Positions 7,968-15,975 of a stretch of DNA of 64,000 nt are shown one piece after another (within the stretch, counting starts at the first letter, position 1; every line of letters begins with the position of its first letter). Origin of the DNA: Palsa-892 sp035295845 (lineage in GTDB: Bacteria; Pseudomonadota; Alphaproteobacteria; Rhizobiales; Xanthobacteraceae). The notes under the pieces were generated by a model. The model worked only from the letters and a program-made list of their open reading frames with translations, was not told where the DNA came from and made no database searches. The position numbers were made by a program, and so were the translations under genes. The stretch is from NCBI GenBank assembly GCA_035295845.1, contig DATGIF010000032.1, positions 62,001 to 126,000 on the forward strand, in the 5' to 3' direction.

Positions 7968-9038
7968 TTATCGGATGCGCCCATCTCGTTGCGCTGCGAA
8001 GATTTCCCTTTCCAGGGAGTCCTTCTCTTTTTCGCGGCCGCGATACTTGTTCGCGGTCACGTCAGCGTAAAACTGAGCGATCTGGGCACGGGTGAATACG
8101 GGCTTCTCAGCGGGGGGATTGGATGCCGCTGTCTTAGCTCTGCCTGGCGCCGCGAGTGAATTAAGCGGGACTTTCGGCTGGGCGGATGGATCCGCCGGCG
8201 GATTGTCCGGCAATGCTGGTGCGGGGACCAGGGCAGCCTCTTCAGCGAGGAAGCCTTTGAAGAAAGCGACCACACGACTGGCGTCGTTTGCCTCGTAGGC
8301 CGATTTCAACAACGAGAGACGGATATCACCCGAGTAAGTATCGGGCAACGCAAGCCAATCCAAAAAATTCGGATCAACATTGATTTGGCGCCAGTCTGGC
8401 ACGTGTTCCGTTAGCGTGGACTCGAGCTGGCGGCGCGCCTCCTGCGTGATCCGCTGGCCGGTATTGGAAACTCGATTGGCGAGCTCGCTGAGTTCCCGGC
8501 GAATAACCGACAACTCCGGCACGACAACTTCCTGCGCCTTCTTGCCAACGACGTCCAAAAATTCCTCGCCGAACTCTTTCTCTTGATCGGGCGTGAGGAG
8601 CTTTTTGAACGACTGCTCGGCAGGCATACGCGTTGGTGGCGCAGTCGCCGCCTCGGCGAGCTGCACGCGCAGAGTGCTGATGGTATCGCCAGCCTCCCGC
8701 AACGCTTTCGCTTGCTGATCGAAGCGCCCCTTCAGGGACTGGTATTTGTGTTTGAAGTCGTCGTCTTCGCCGGCGGCGGAAGCCGTCTTGGGGTTGGCAG
8801 CCGCGGGCGCGGCTGGAGGATTCGCCGGAGGATCGTTTTCCGGCTGACCGGTTACCTTGGAGGTAACCTCGGTGGTCTGCTCGCCCGCTGCGGGGGCGGG
8901 CGCGGCAGTGGCAGGATCTGGATTGGGGTCTTGGGGTTTGTACGCTTCCGCGTGCAGGCGATCTGCGTTTTGGGAAGCTCTACGGGCGGCGGCCGGAAGT
9001 TTTACGTTCGGGTCGTCCTTAGCGGCAAGCTTGGGCAT
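7968..9038 (-). CDS. Capsid scaffolding protein
   Basis: 356 residues, highly charged. Residues ~40-105 are Pro/Ala rich and disordered; ~108-260 form a long coiled coil (HKYQSLKGRFDQQAKALRE...); the C-terminus is basic with alternating Lys/Arg/Glu, as in scaffolds that bind coat protein. Located directly upstream of the capsid gene. The codons at 8850-8868 contain a perfect copy of the dispersed GGTTACC-N5-GGTAACC repeat. Confidence 0.8.
   Translation of the reverse strand: MPKLAAKDDPNVKLPAAARRASQNADRLHAEAYKPQDPNPDPATAAPAPAAGEQTTEVTSKVTGQPENDPPANPPAAPAAANPKTASAAGEDDDFKHKYQSLKGRFDQQAKALREAGDTISTLRVQLAEAATAPPTRMPAEQSFKKLLTPDQEKEFGEEFLDVVGKKAQEVVVPELSVIRRELSELANRVSNTGQRITQEARRQLESTLTEHVPDWRQINVDPNFLDWLALPDTYSGDIRLSLLKSAYEANDASRVVAFFKGFLAEEAALVPAPALPDNPPADPSAQPKVPLNSLAAPGRAKTAASNPPAEKPVFTRAQIAQFYADVTANKYRGREKEKDSLEREIFAAQRDGRIR
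8850..8868. repeat. Dispersed repeat family 1, copy inside scaffold gene
   Basis: GGTTACC-TTGGA-GGTAACC, the most symmetrical copy of the family and the only one seen left of 15 kb. It lies within coding sequence, where it reads Val-Thr...Val-Thr, and not near a start codon, which argues for a DNA-level role rather than only a ribosome-site role. Confidence 0.75.
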
Positions 9039-9112
9039 CTACTTCTCCGGTGGCGCGTGCGGCTTCTGCGGCACGGGCCGAAAGGGTGTTGGTGGCCACC
9101 GGGTGGGGAAAA

Positions 9113-9140
9113 ACGGGGCCGGCGTGGGTGCCGGCCCCGT
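9113..9140 (-). terminator. Rho-independent terminator after decoration-like gene
   Basis: An 11-bp perfect stem (ACGGGGCCGGC / GCCGGCCCCGT) with 6-nt loop; on the minus strand it is followed by TTTTTCCCC. It lies between the 140-residue gene and the scaffold gene, so it should reduce read-through into scaffold and capsid genes. Confidence 0.75.
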
Positions 9141-9156
9141 ACTCTTCGTGTTGCGC

Positions 9157-9579
9157 TTACTGCGCGGCGTTGAGCAGCGCGACCACGGTCACCGCTTCCG
9201 AACCCACGTTGGCGTTCGTAACGACGGCGCGGAAGATCTGCGTCTTGGTCGTGGGAATGGTCGCGGTGCCTTGAATGGTGCAACCATTCCCGGCCACCGT
9301 GGCCGTGCCCGAGTTGTTGTTCTGGATGACGAACTCGAAGCTCGATCCAGCAACCGGGTTGGAAAGACCAGCAACGATCTGTGCCGGGGTCGGCAGCGTG
9401 AACGTGCAGGTCGACTGCGTCGACAGCGCGATAATCGTCCGGAATATGTCCGCGAACACAGCAGAAATGCTGGCCGCGGTCTTCGAAACGAGAGTCGTTT
9501 TGCCGTTGTTCTGAAGGGCCGTGCCGAGGAAAGCGATCGCTTCCTCGTCACTCAGAACGGTTGAAGGGAACAAAGCCAT
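9157..9579 (-). CDS. Probable capsid decoration/virion protein
   Basis: 140 residues, mostly beta: strands such as SSFEFVIQNNNSGTATVAG and TQIFRAVVTNANVGSEAVTVV, low Cys (two), no charge clusters. Small beta proteins encoded between portal and scaffold genes are commonly head decoration or head-fibre proteins. Assignment is by composition and position. Confidence 0.6.
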   Translation of the reverse strand: MALFPSTVLSDEEAIAFLGTALQNNGKTTLVSKTAASISAVFADIFRTIIALSTQSTCTFTLPTPAQIVAGLSNPVAGSSFEFVIQNNNSGTATVAGNGCTIQGTATIPTTKTQIFRAVVTNANVGSEAVTVVALLNAAQ

Positions 9580-9600
9580 GTCTTACTCACTCTCCTCTAG

Positions 9601-9843
9601 TTACCGCCTATCTCCGATGCGGTCGGCGGACTTCACCGCATCCCCAAAGAGCCTGGCGAGCTCGTTTCCTTCCTTCGCCATTCCCTGGGCGACGTGAACA
9701 GCGTCAGGAGGTGCGTCCACGCATTGGTTTTTCAGGTCGTCAACGTGCTCGACGAAGGCGACCAGAAATTTATTCCAGCTCTCGGGCGCAGCGCGCGCGA
9801 GCTCGGCAGAAGCAAGAATTAGGTTCTTCCGCTCTGCCTTCAT
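9601..9843 (-). CDS. Small helical phage protein (80 aa)
   Basis: 80 residues, alpha-helical, with a charged N-terminus and an Asp-Asp-Leu-Lys-Asn motif. Its ATG overlaps the stop of the preceding 69-residue gene by one base (TAATG). No family recognised; part of the portal-to-scaffold cluster of small late genes. Confidence 0.55.
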   Translation of the reverse strand: MKAERKNLILASAELARAAPESWNKFLVAFVEHVDDLKNQCVDAPPDAVHVAQGMAKEGNELARLFGDAVKSADRIGDRR

Positions 9844-10052
9844 TAGCTTTCGCCGGTTAGCCCAGTGTCTCCGAACCCGGAGTTACCGAATTCGGAAGGA
9901 TCCTGCTTGGCGACCGCTTTCGTGTAGATGCGCTTCGTCAGGCTGGGCTGTTTCGGCGGCCTCAGCTTCAGAAACCCGCGAGAGCTCGTGCCCTTGCCTT
10001 TCGGCATGGGGACCTTGGTTGAGATCTTGCTGGTTAGCTTGATGCCGGCCAT
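9843..10052 (-). CDS. Small basic phage protein (69 aa)
   Basis: 69 residues, very basic N-terminal two thirds (Lys/Pro/Arg rich) and a Gly/Asp C-terminal tail. It may be a nucleic-acid-contacting virion protein or an unstructured head protein. Nothing more specific can be seen. Confidence 0.5.
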   Translation of the reverse strand: MAGIKLTSKISTKVPMPKGKGTSSRGFLKLRPPKQPSLTKRIYTKAVAKQDPSEFGNSGFGDTGLTGES

Positions 10053-10058
10053 TGGTCC

Positions 10059-10361
10059 TCAGCAGGGTTTCGCCGGCGAAGAGCCGGTGAAGCCGAACAT
10101 TTTCGTCGACCCACCTTGCGCAAACTTCGGATCGCCGCCGCCGACGCTATGGCCGGAAGTGCCGGGCTTCTGCGGACCGGCAGTCTGCTTGCCGAACATC
10201 TTGCCCGAGCCGCCCTTGGCGAACTTGCCGCCGTCGCCGCTGGTCTCATGCGCCGTAACGCCGGGCTTCTGCGGGCCTGCGTGCTGCTGGCCGAACATCT
10301 TGCCCTTCCCGCCTTTCGCCATCGTCGGCGACTTCTGGGAAATTTCTTTGGTCTTTGCCAT
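10059..10361 (-). CDS. Repeat protein with three KMFG units
   Basis: 100 residues made largely of three tandem units with the core KGG[KS]GKMFG followed by a Gly-Pro-Gln-Lys-Pro-Gly linker; the third unit is degenerate (STKMFGFTGSSPAKPC) and ends at a terminal Cys. No membrane segment. Located immediately downstream of the portal gene. The periodic Lys-Met-Phe-Gly core suggests repeated docking onto a symmetrical partner, such as the portal or a capsid vertex (inference). Confidence 0.6.
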   Translation of the reverse strand: MAKTKEISQKSPTMAKGGKGKMFGQQHAGPQKPGVTAHETSGDGGKFAKGGSGKMFGKQTAGPQKPGTSGHSVGGGDPKFAQGGSTKMFGFTGSSPAKPC

Positions 10362-10376
10362 CTCACTCTCTCCTAA

Positions 10377-12473
10377 TTACCCGGCGCCGCCGGCGACGGT
10401 ATTTGTGCGCGGACCCATATCCCCGGTGGACGATGGTCCGTGCTGGTTTCCCTGCGCGGCAGCGCCGGCAGAAGCCATGTTGGGCGCCGCGGGCGAGCCG
10501 GGCGCGCCGCCGGGCGGCGACGCCGCGGGGGCGCCACCTTTCGGCATGTCGTCTGGATTCGGAATGATGTTCTCGCCGTCGAGGCCGATCTTCTGCGCGA
10601 CGGAACGGAGAACGACGGCGCGACCCTGCGGTCCCATAATCTGGGCGTCCATCGGGTTGGCCGTGATCTGAAGGAACTCGATCTGGCGGGAACGCTCGGT
10701 CTCGCGCTGGATCGCGACGTTCACGCCCATGACGCGCACGTTCTCTTCGCCGGTAAGAATCCCCGACGTGTCGGTGAGCATGATGAGATCGAAGAGCGTC
10801 GTCAGCAGCGGATCAAAAACATCGCGGTCGATATTCGCGGCGACGGTCTGAAGGATTTTCGACGCGTTGCCCATAAGCATCGCGAGGCCCGAAGCCGTCC
10901 GGCCGGCGCCTCCCGGCGACTGGCCGGAGAGATACCGCGGAATGGCCGAAATATCGTCGGCCATGTCGTTAAGTTTCTGGTAGACGGCGAGCAGCTCCTG
11001 CGCGTTCGAAACGGGCTGGAAGAAGCTGATCGGCACCTGCGTATTGTTGCCGAGCGGATCGTCCTCGACATGCCAACGCTTCCACGGAAACAGCTCTTCG
11101 CCATCTTCGCCGGCAGCGAGGCGGTCGTCGTTCACAACCACCTGCGGCCCCGAAGCGAGCGACATATTGTTCACGAGCGAGCGCAGCGTCGCATTCGCCG
11201 CCTCCTGAAGATCGTTCAGGATATCGGTGAGGCCGTTTCCGACCGGCGTGCCGGGGACCTTCTCGAAGGAGGTGATGAAGTACGGGTGGCGGCGGCGCGG
11301 CGACGGCGTGAGCTGCACCTTGATGACGTGCGTGCCGATGATCCAGAGCTGGACCATGTAGTCGCGGAGCGGGTCCTGGATGATGCTCGGATCCATCCCG
11401 TACTCGATAAGAAGCTGCCCCTGGATGTTTCCGTTGTACTCGAGGCACGAAATCATCCCCGAGCGGTTGAGCTGCGGGTTCTCGCGGTTTTCCTGCACCG
11501 CGCGCTCGGCGTCGGTGTTGTCCCAGTTGTCGGCAAGGCCGCCGCGGCCGTACTCGTCGAGCACGGCGCGAATCTCGTCGGTGTTGTACCCGGGGAGATC
11601 GAGGAGATCGTTGAGGTCCGCGCGCGTCACACGCGTGCGCTCGATGACGGCGGCATCCTCGATGTCGGCGGCGCCTGGCGTCCACCAGAGATCGAACGGA
11701 GAAACCCGCTGCCAGAACAGTCGCGGCTTCTGGTCGATCGTCGGCGTCCCGTTCTGCCAAGAGACAGACGGCACGATTCGGACGGTTGGGCCTTTGATGC
11801 ACGCAAACGGAAAGACCGGCAGGTCGACGAGAAACTCGGCGAGCGCTTTGTAAAAGCCGCCGGAAATCAGCAGCTCGTCGATCTTTTCCTCGGCGACCTT
11901 GGCCTGCTTGGATGCGCGCTTCTTCGCGGCGTCGCGCGCGGCAAGCATAAGCTGCTGCACGCGATCGCGGATGGTATTCACGTCGGCCGGCTGCCCGGCT
12001 TGCGACAGGGTCGAAAGCTCGGACTGCACTAGCTGACCGATGCTGGAGACGATCTGATCCGGGACCTCGGGGTCCGTCGGAGGATCAATTCCCCAGCAAC
12101 GTTCGGGGGAAAGGTAGACGTCGCGGAGTAGCGAGCTCGCGCCGCGGCACTTCATGGCGATCAGGCGCGCGTAGATTTGCGAGCCGGTGAATTTTTGGAT
12201 CTGCGCGAGCTTGTCGGGATCGTACTGGCCGTTGAACGCGCGGAGCGCGCGAAGCAAACGCTCTGACCATCCTGAACGCGCATCGTTGCGATGCTGGCGG
12301 AAGAGATCGAACTGCGTGCGGACGAACGCGGCGAGGTTGCCGACCGTAGGCGCAGGCGATTGATCGGCCTCGGCCTGCTGCTTGTTCTGCTCTTGAATTT
12401 GGCTCTCGAGTTGCGCCGGCGGAACGACGCGGAGAAGCCCTCGTTTAGGAAGCGTCTCTGCCACTGACCACAA
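10377..12473 (-). CDS. Portal protein
   Basis: 698 residues, no signal peptide. Recognised from a conserved portal region: a long helical N-terminal domain, a wing with RYLSGQSPGGAG...ASGLAML (residues ~500-520) and the long C-terminal helix; the C-terminal ~70 residues are Gly/Pro/Ala rich. Twelve copies would form the DNA channel at one capsid vertex (known for the family). It diverges from the packaging cassette across a 66-nt gap, and the head genes follow. Confidence 0.85.
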   Translation of the reverse strand: MWSVAETLPKRGLLRVVPPAQLESQIQEQNKQQAEADQSPAPTVGNLAAFVRTQFDLFRQHRNDARSGWSERLLRALRAFNGQYDPDKLAQIQKFTGSQIYARLIAMKCRGASSLLRDVYLSPERCWGIDPPTDPEVPDQIVSSIGQLVQSELSTLSQAGQPADVNTIRDRVQQLMLAARDAAKKRASKQAKVAEEKIDELLISGGFYKALAEFLVDLPVFPFACIKGPTVRIVPSVSWQNGTPTIDQKPRLFWQRVSPFDLWWTPGAADIEDAAVIERTRVTRADLNDLLDLPGYNTDEIRAVLDEYGRGGLADNWDNTDAERAVQENRENPQLNRSGMISCLEYNGNIQGQLLIEYGMDPSIIQDPLRDYMVQLWIIGTHVIKVQLTPSPRRRHPYFITSFEKVPGTPVGNGLTDILNDLQEAANATLRSLVNNMSLASGPQVVVNDDRLAAGEDGEELFPWKRWHVEDDPLGNNTQVPISFFQPVSNAQELLAVYQKLNDMADDISAIPRYLSGQSPGGAGRTASGLAMLMGNASKILQTVAANIDRDVFDPLLTTLFDLIMLTDTSGILTGEENVRVMGVNVAIQRETERSRQIEFLQITANPMDAQIMGPQGRAVVLRSVAQKIGLDGENIIPNPDDMPKGGAPAASPPGGAPGSPAAPNMASAGAAAQGNQHGPSSTGDMGPRTNTVAGGAG

Positions 12474-12488
12474 ACGCTACGAACAAAT

Positions 12489-12517
12489 TTGTCATAGCCG
12501 ACGACATATAGTATAGC
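12489..12517 (+). promoter_or_regulatory. Candidate promoter for the packaging cassette
   Basis: TTGTCA at 12489-12494, 17-bp spacer, TATAGC at 12512-12517, in the only gap between the divergent portal and TerS-like genes. The predicted start would lie about 15 nt upstream of ATG 12540. The opposite strand is also AT-rich here and probably carries the portal-operon promoter. Confidence 0.45.
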
Positions 12518-12539
12518 GGCCGCCGACACAACTCTATGT

Positions 12540-13067
12540 ATGGTGTCTCGAAAGTTACATGCTTTGGTTGCAGTAGCGTTACAGACCACGGCCGCCGAAC
12601 CCACCGAAGCGATGCTCGTCAAGCTCGCTCGAGAGGTCGCAAAGAACATCCTCCCCCTCGAGAAGATCCTCGAGACGCATCGCGTCAGCCCTGAAGACTG
12701 GGATCGCATCAAGTCGCACCCGCGCTTCGCGCAGATCCTCGAGGCCGAGATTCTCGCCTGGGAAACTGCGTCCAACACGCACGAGCGCACCAAGATGAAG
12801 GCCGGCGCGCTGATCGAGGAATGGCTGCCGGAAGCGAACGCTCGCTTGCACGACCAAAAAGAGAACCTCAACGCCAAGGTCGAGCTCGGGAAACTCATCA
12901 GCCGCATCGCGGAAATGGGGATCACCGGCATCGGCGCCGGCGTCGCCAGTGGCGAAAAATTCACCGTAACCATCAACCTGGGCGCCGACTCTCAGCTCAA
13001 ATTCGAGAAAGAGACGCAGCCCAAACTCATCGAAGCAGAACCCGTAAAACGTGAAGGTCCTTCCTAA
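12540..13067 (+). CDS. Terminase small subunit-like protein
   Basis: 175 residues. N-terminal helices with a DNA-binding-like segment (PLEKILETHRVSPEDWDRI), a central coiled coil and a C-terminal acidic/basic tail. Immediately precedes an HNH-like gene and the large terminase subunit on the same strand, the standard order of a packaging operon. TerS identity is inferred from context and helical pattern; the protein is too divergent for certainty. Confidence 0.65.
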   Translation: MVSRKLHALVAVALQTTAAEPTEAMLVKLAREVAKNILPLEKILETHRVSPEDWDRIKSHPRFAQILEAEILAWETASNTHERTKMKAGALIEEWLPEANARLHDQKENLNAKVELGKLISRIAEMGITGIGAGVASGEKFTVTINLGADSQLKFEKETQPKLIEAEPVKREGPS

Positions 13068-13470
13068 CGCTCGGGAACGAGCTCTGGGGGCAAGCGAACG
13101 ATGCAAGAATTCCTGGCGGGGAATGCGGGAGAGATGCACCAGCGCCAAAAGCAAGGACTTCAGGAACTACGGCGGCCGCGGGATCACAGTCTGCAAGCGG
13201 TGGCTCGAGCCGAAAAAAGGCTTCATCAACTTCTTCAAGGACATGGGGAATCCCCCAGAGGGGCATTCTCTCGACCGCAAGAACGTCAACAAGGGTTACT
13301 CCAAAGCTAACTGCCGCTGGTCGACGTTCTCAGATCAGCTCCGGAACCGCCGCAAGATCGGCGTCCTCACTACATTCACCCATTCAGAAATTACCGAACA
13401 CGTCCTGACCTGGGGCGCCGCCGAGCGCACTGCGCTCCTGCGCGCGCTCGCGGGGGCGGTGCAAGTGTGA
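13051..13470 (+). CDS. HNH/AP2-like DNA-binding or nicking protein
   Basis: 139 residues, GTG start overlapping the previous stop by 17 nt. It contains the motif NYGGRGITVCKRWL...F...DMGNPPEGHSLDRKN...KGY...NCRW...QLRNRR, which is widespread in phage AP2-domain/HNH-like proteins. A short protein of this kind between TerS and TerL could assist genome packaging, as HNH proteins do in some cos phages, or be a free-standing homing nuclease. Catalytic His-Asn-His are not clearly complete. Confidence 0.7.
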   Translation: MKVLPNARERALGASERCKNSWRGMRERCTSAKSKDFRNYGGRGITVCKRWLEPKKGFINFFKDMGNPPEGHSLDRKNVNKGYSKANCRWSTFSDQLRNRRKIGVLTTFTHSEITEHVLTWGAAERTALLRALAGAVQV

Positions 13471-14912
13471 AGAATATTCTTTATACCGCGCCGCCGACCT
13501 GCGCCCGGTTCATGAAATCGGAGTCGTTTGGGCGGCTGATCGCCGGCCCGGTCGGATCCGGCAAGACCACGGCCTGCCTGTTCGAGCTCTTCCGGCGCGC
13601 CTGCGAGCAGTCGCCGGCGGCCGACGGCTTCCGCTACACGCGCTTTGCCATCCTCCGGCAGACGCTGAAGCAGCTCAAAGACACCGTCCTGAAGGACATC
13701 ACCTCGTGGCTTGAGGGCATCGCCGAATACAAGGTCAGCGAGAACACGATCTACGTTGAAATCGGCGACGTGAAATCGGAATGGATCCTCATCCCCCTCG
13801 AGGACCCGGAAGACCGCGCGCGCCTGCTCTCGATGCAGCTCACCGGCGCATGGATGTCGGAAGCGATCGAAATGGACTGCGGCGTGGTGCCCGACATCGC
13901 CGGCCGCTGCGGCCGCTATCCGAGCGCAATGATGGGCGGCGCCACCTGGAAGGGGATCATCGCCGACACGAACATGCCCACCGAAGGCGGCGACTGGCAC
14001 AAATTCATGGACGTGGACACGCCGCCGGACTGGCAGATCTTCATCCAGCCTGGCGGCCTGACGCCGGAAGCCGAGAATCTTCAATGGCTTAACCAGTCCA
14101 AGATCACGCTGGCCATGCCCGAGACCGACACTCGCCGGCTCGCCGAGGGGCGCAAATATTACGAGCGGCTGGCGCGCAATCAGAATGAAGACTGGATCCG
14201 GCGATATGTCGATGCCCAATACGGCAACGACCCGAGCGGCAGCGCCGTTTACGCGAAGAGCTTCAACCCGAAATTCCACGTCGTCGACGAGCTCCAGCCG
14301 GTCTCGTCGCACCCGCTGATGGTGGGTCAGGACTTCGGCCGCGACCCGTGCAGCATCATCTGCCAGGTCGACCACAAGGGCCGGCTGCTCGTGCTCGAGG
14401 AAGTGATCGCCGAAGACATCGGTCTCGAGCAGCACATCGCGCGCGCCCTGCGCCCGGCGCTACTACAAGAGCGATATCTCGGGCGGCCGGTCGCGATCAT
14501 CGGCGATCCGGCGGGCAAGTCCAAAAGCTCGATCTATGAAGAGACCACGTTCGACGTGCTGAAGCGCATGGGCTTCTCTGCGTTTCCGGCGCCGACCAAC
14601 GATATCGACCCGCGGGTGCGCGCTATTGACGCATGGCTCATGCGCCAGTTCGACGGCGGAGGCGCGGTGCAGATCGACGGGAAGCGCTGCCCGATCCTGA
14701 TCAAAGCGCTACAGGGTGGCTATCGCTACGCCAAAACGCGGGCTGGGATCCGTCGTCCCTTGCCCGAGAAGAACGAGTTCTCGCATGTGATTGATGCGTT
14801 TCAATATGTCTGCTTGGTCGCCCACGGCGGCATGACGGAGCTCGTCGCCAGACATCTCAAGCGCGGCGTCAAAACGCCCCGCACGAAAGTCAACTCGGCT
14901 GCGTGGACGTAA
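13467..14912 (+). CDS. terL: Terminase large subunit
   Basis: 481 residues; GTG start overlaps the upstream TGA (GTGA). Walker A GPVGSGKTT at ~26-34 in the N-terminal ATPase domain; the RNase H-like nuclease domain shows VGQDFGRD, AIIGDPAGKS and HVIDAFQY, supplying the acidic metal ligands. It drives ATP-dependent DNA packaging into the prohead through the portal and cuts the concatemer. It converges with the minus-strand cassette, overlapping its last gene by 23 nt. Confidence 0.9.
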   Translation: MKNILYTAPPTCARFMKSESFGRLIAGPVGSGKTTACLFELFRRACEQSPAADGFRYTRFAILRQTLKQLKDTVLKDITSWLEGIAEYKVSENTIYVEIGDVKSEWILIPLEDPEDRARLLSMQLTGAWMSEAIEMDCGVVPDIAGRCGRYPSAMMGGATWKGIIADTNMPTEGGDWHKFMDVDTPPDWQIFIQPGGLTPEAENLQWLNQSKITLAMPETDTRRLAEGRKYYERLARNQNEDWIRRYVDAQYGNDPSGSAVYAKSFNPKFHVVDELQPVSSHPLMVGQDFGRDPCSIICQVDHKGRLLVLEEVIAEDIGLEQHIARALRPALLQERYLGRPVAIIGDPAGKSKSSIYEETTFDVLKRMGFSAFPAPTNDIDPRVRAIDAWLMRQFDGGGAVQIDGKRCPILIKALQGGYRYAKTRAGIRRPLPEKNEFSHVIDAFQYVCLVAHGGMTELVARHLKRGVKTPRTKVNSAAWT

Positions 14913-15195
14913 GCGGGTGGCCCTCCGGTAGAGGGTTCCGCAGTAGCCACTCGAGAACTTTTTCTGGAAAATCCCCCGCCTCAGCCCGGCTGAACACCCG
15001 ATCGGTGGTTGCGTCGTAGGTATACGACTTCCCGATCACGATCGCCTCTAGCGCATGAAACTCGTCAGCGTTGAGCTCTTTGATGCACTCGCCGACGGTT
15101 TTTCCGCCGCGGTCGCGTCCGTGCTGAATAATCTGGTGGACGATCTCAACCCGCCGCGCGGGCGGCTGGCTTCGAATGTGATCCTGGAACTTCAT
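14890..15195 (-). CDS. Unknown phage protein (101 aa)
   Basis: Begins at ATG 15195 (MKFQDHIRSQPP); longer in-frame starts at 15252 and 15288 would overlap the HTH gene further. The protein is helical at the N-terminus (VEIVHQIIQHGRDRGGKTVGECI) and has a Tyr/Thr/Asp segment, then FPEKVLEWLLRNPLP. No membrane segment. It is the last gene of the minus-strand lysis/accessory cassette. Function unknown. Confidence 0.5.
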   Translation of the reverse strand: MKFQDHIRSQPPARRVEIVHQIIQHGRDRGGKTVGECIKELNADEFHALEAIVIGKSYTYDATTDRVFSRAEAGDFPEKVLEWLLRNPLPEGHPLTSTQPS

Positions 15196-15424
15196 GCGTC
15201 CGATCTCCGGACTGGTCTTCCACTCCCTCCATACAGTCGGCGATCCACTCATGGAGATCTGACACCCTGTAAAAAACTGAACGTCCAAGCTTTGCGTATT
15301 TGGGGCCTCTGCCCTCGCTACGCCACGTCGCCAGCGTTTGCACGGTCACACGAATGGCCGCGGCGAGTTCCTCCTCGGCAATGATGCCTAGGACCGAGCG
15401 GGTTACCTCCTGGGTAACGTTCAT
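15146..15424 (-). CDS. AlpA/excisionase-type helix-turn-helix protein
   Basis: 92 residues with the MerR/AlpA-family pattern: EEELAAAIRVTVQTLATWRSE, then GRGPKYAKLGRSVFYRVSDLHEWI, i.e. helix-turn-helix plus Tyr/Arg wing. Such proteins serve as excisionases or activators in prophages. The ORF begins with codons 2-9 that contain a copy of the dispersed repeat GTTACC-N5-GGTAACC (15401-15418), so it might bind or be controlled at its own start (inference). Confidence 0.7.
   Translation of the reverse strand: MNVTQEVTRSVLGIIAEEELAAAIRVTVQTLATWRSEGRGPKYAKLGRSVFYRVSDLHEWIADCMEGVEDQSGDRTHEVPGSHSKPAARAAG
15401..15418. repeat. Dispersed repeat family 1, copy over the HTH gene start
   Basis: GGTTACC-TCCTG-GGTAAC. 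On the minus strand it is GTTACC-CAGGA-GGTAACC and spans codons 3-8 (Val-Thr-Gln-Glu-Val-Thr) of the AlpA-like gene. It shares sequence with the copies in front of early genes 5-32 kb away. Confidence 0.8.
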
Positions 15425-15723
15425 CCGCCGTTCACCGGCAGAGACTGCCGCTCCATCCAGATCTTCTCCTCGATGCTTCCAGGCACCATCGGGTGCACCT
15501 TGGCGACCATCTGCGCCGCCTCGGCGAGCGCCGACTGGATCGAGATCCCTTTCGCCGCGGCGAGTTTCTTCGCCACGTTCTGAATGACGGTCGCCGCCAT
15601 CGTGATCTCGGTGGAGTTCGCCGTGAGGAACGACACGATCGCCGCCACCGGCAGGCCGAAGATCGACCCACCGATGAACGGCGACGCGAGTCGCAGGATC
15701 CAGGTGATTGTGGTGATGTTCAC
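15421..15723 (-). CDS. Small membrane protein of lysis cassette
   Basis: 100 residues from GTG 15723, which overlaps the upstream stop (GTGA). One or two hydrophobic segments (ITWILRLASPFIGGSIFGLPVAAIVSFL) at the N-terminus, then a soluble tail with Ala-rich and Lys-rich helices. Co-located with a second small membrane protein and a lipoprotein, so a holin or antiholin role is possible. The family is not certain. Confidence 0.6.
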   Translation of the reverse strand: MNITTITWILRLASPFIGGSIFGLPVAAIVSFLTANSTEITMAATVIQNVAKKLAAAKGISIQSALAEAAQMVAKVHPMVPGSIEEKIWMERQSLPVNGG

Positions 15724-15932
15724 TTCGCCACGATCACTTTCGTGTTGAACCGCGTCCACAGCATGTGGAGCGTGGCTGCGGCCGAGAAGGCTCCGCCGAC
15801 AACGGCGACGAGCGTGTCGCCGAGCTGGGAGAACTCCGCCGGGGTGATCAGGTCGGGCCGCAATGCGACGACGACGCCACCCATCTGGAAGATGGTCCGG
15901 ATGACCATCACCACGTAGTCTTGGTTAAGCAC
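15720..15932 (-). CDS. Holin-like membrane protein
   Basis: About 70 residues. I use GTG 15932, with GGAG about eight bases upstream; an upstream in-frame GTG at 15941 is possible. Two hydrophobic segments: VVMVIRTIFQMGGVVVAL and LVAVVGGAFSAAATLHMLW, separated by a short polar loop with Pro-Ala-Glu. This matches the size and two-helix layout of the Pam3-gp28 type of putative holins known in alphaproteobacterial phages. It would time endolysin release by permeabilising the inner membrane. Confidence 0.6.
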   Translation of the reverse strand: MLNQDYVVMVIRTIFQMGGVVVALRPDLITPAEFSQLGDTLVAVVGGAFSAAATLHMLWTRFNTKVIVAK

Positions 15933-15975
15933 TTCACTCACTCCTTCAGTTGGTCGAGCGTGTCCCTCGTACGGA

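Noticed and set aside
6848..8095. 415-residue plus-strand ORF
   Set aside because: Antisense shadow of the capsid gene and neighbours, no recognisable motif.
10440..12032. 530-residue plus-strand ORF
   Set aside because: Antisense to the portal gene; Arg/His-rich without motifs. The portal reading has conserved segments.
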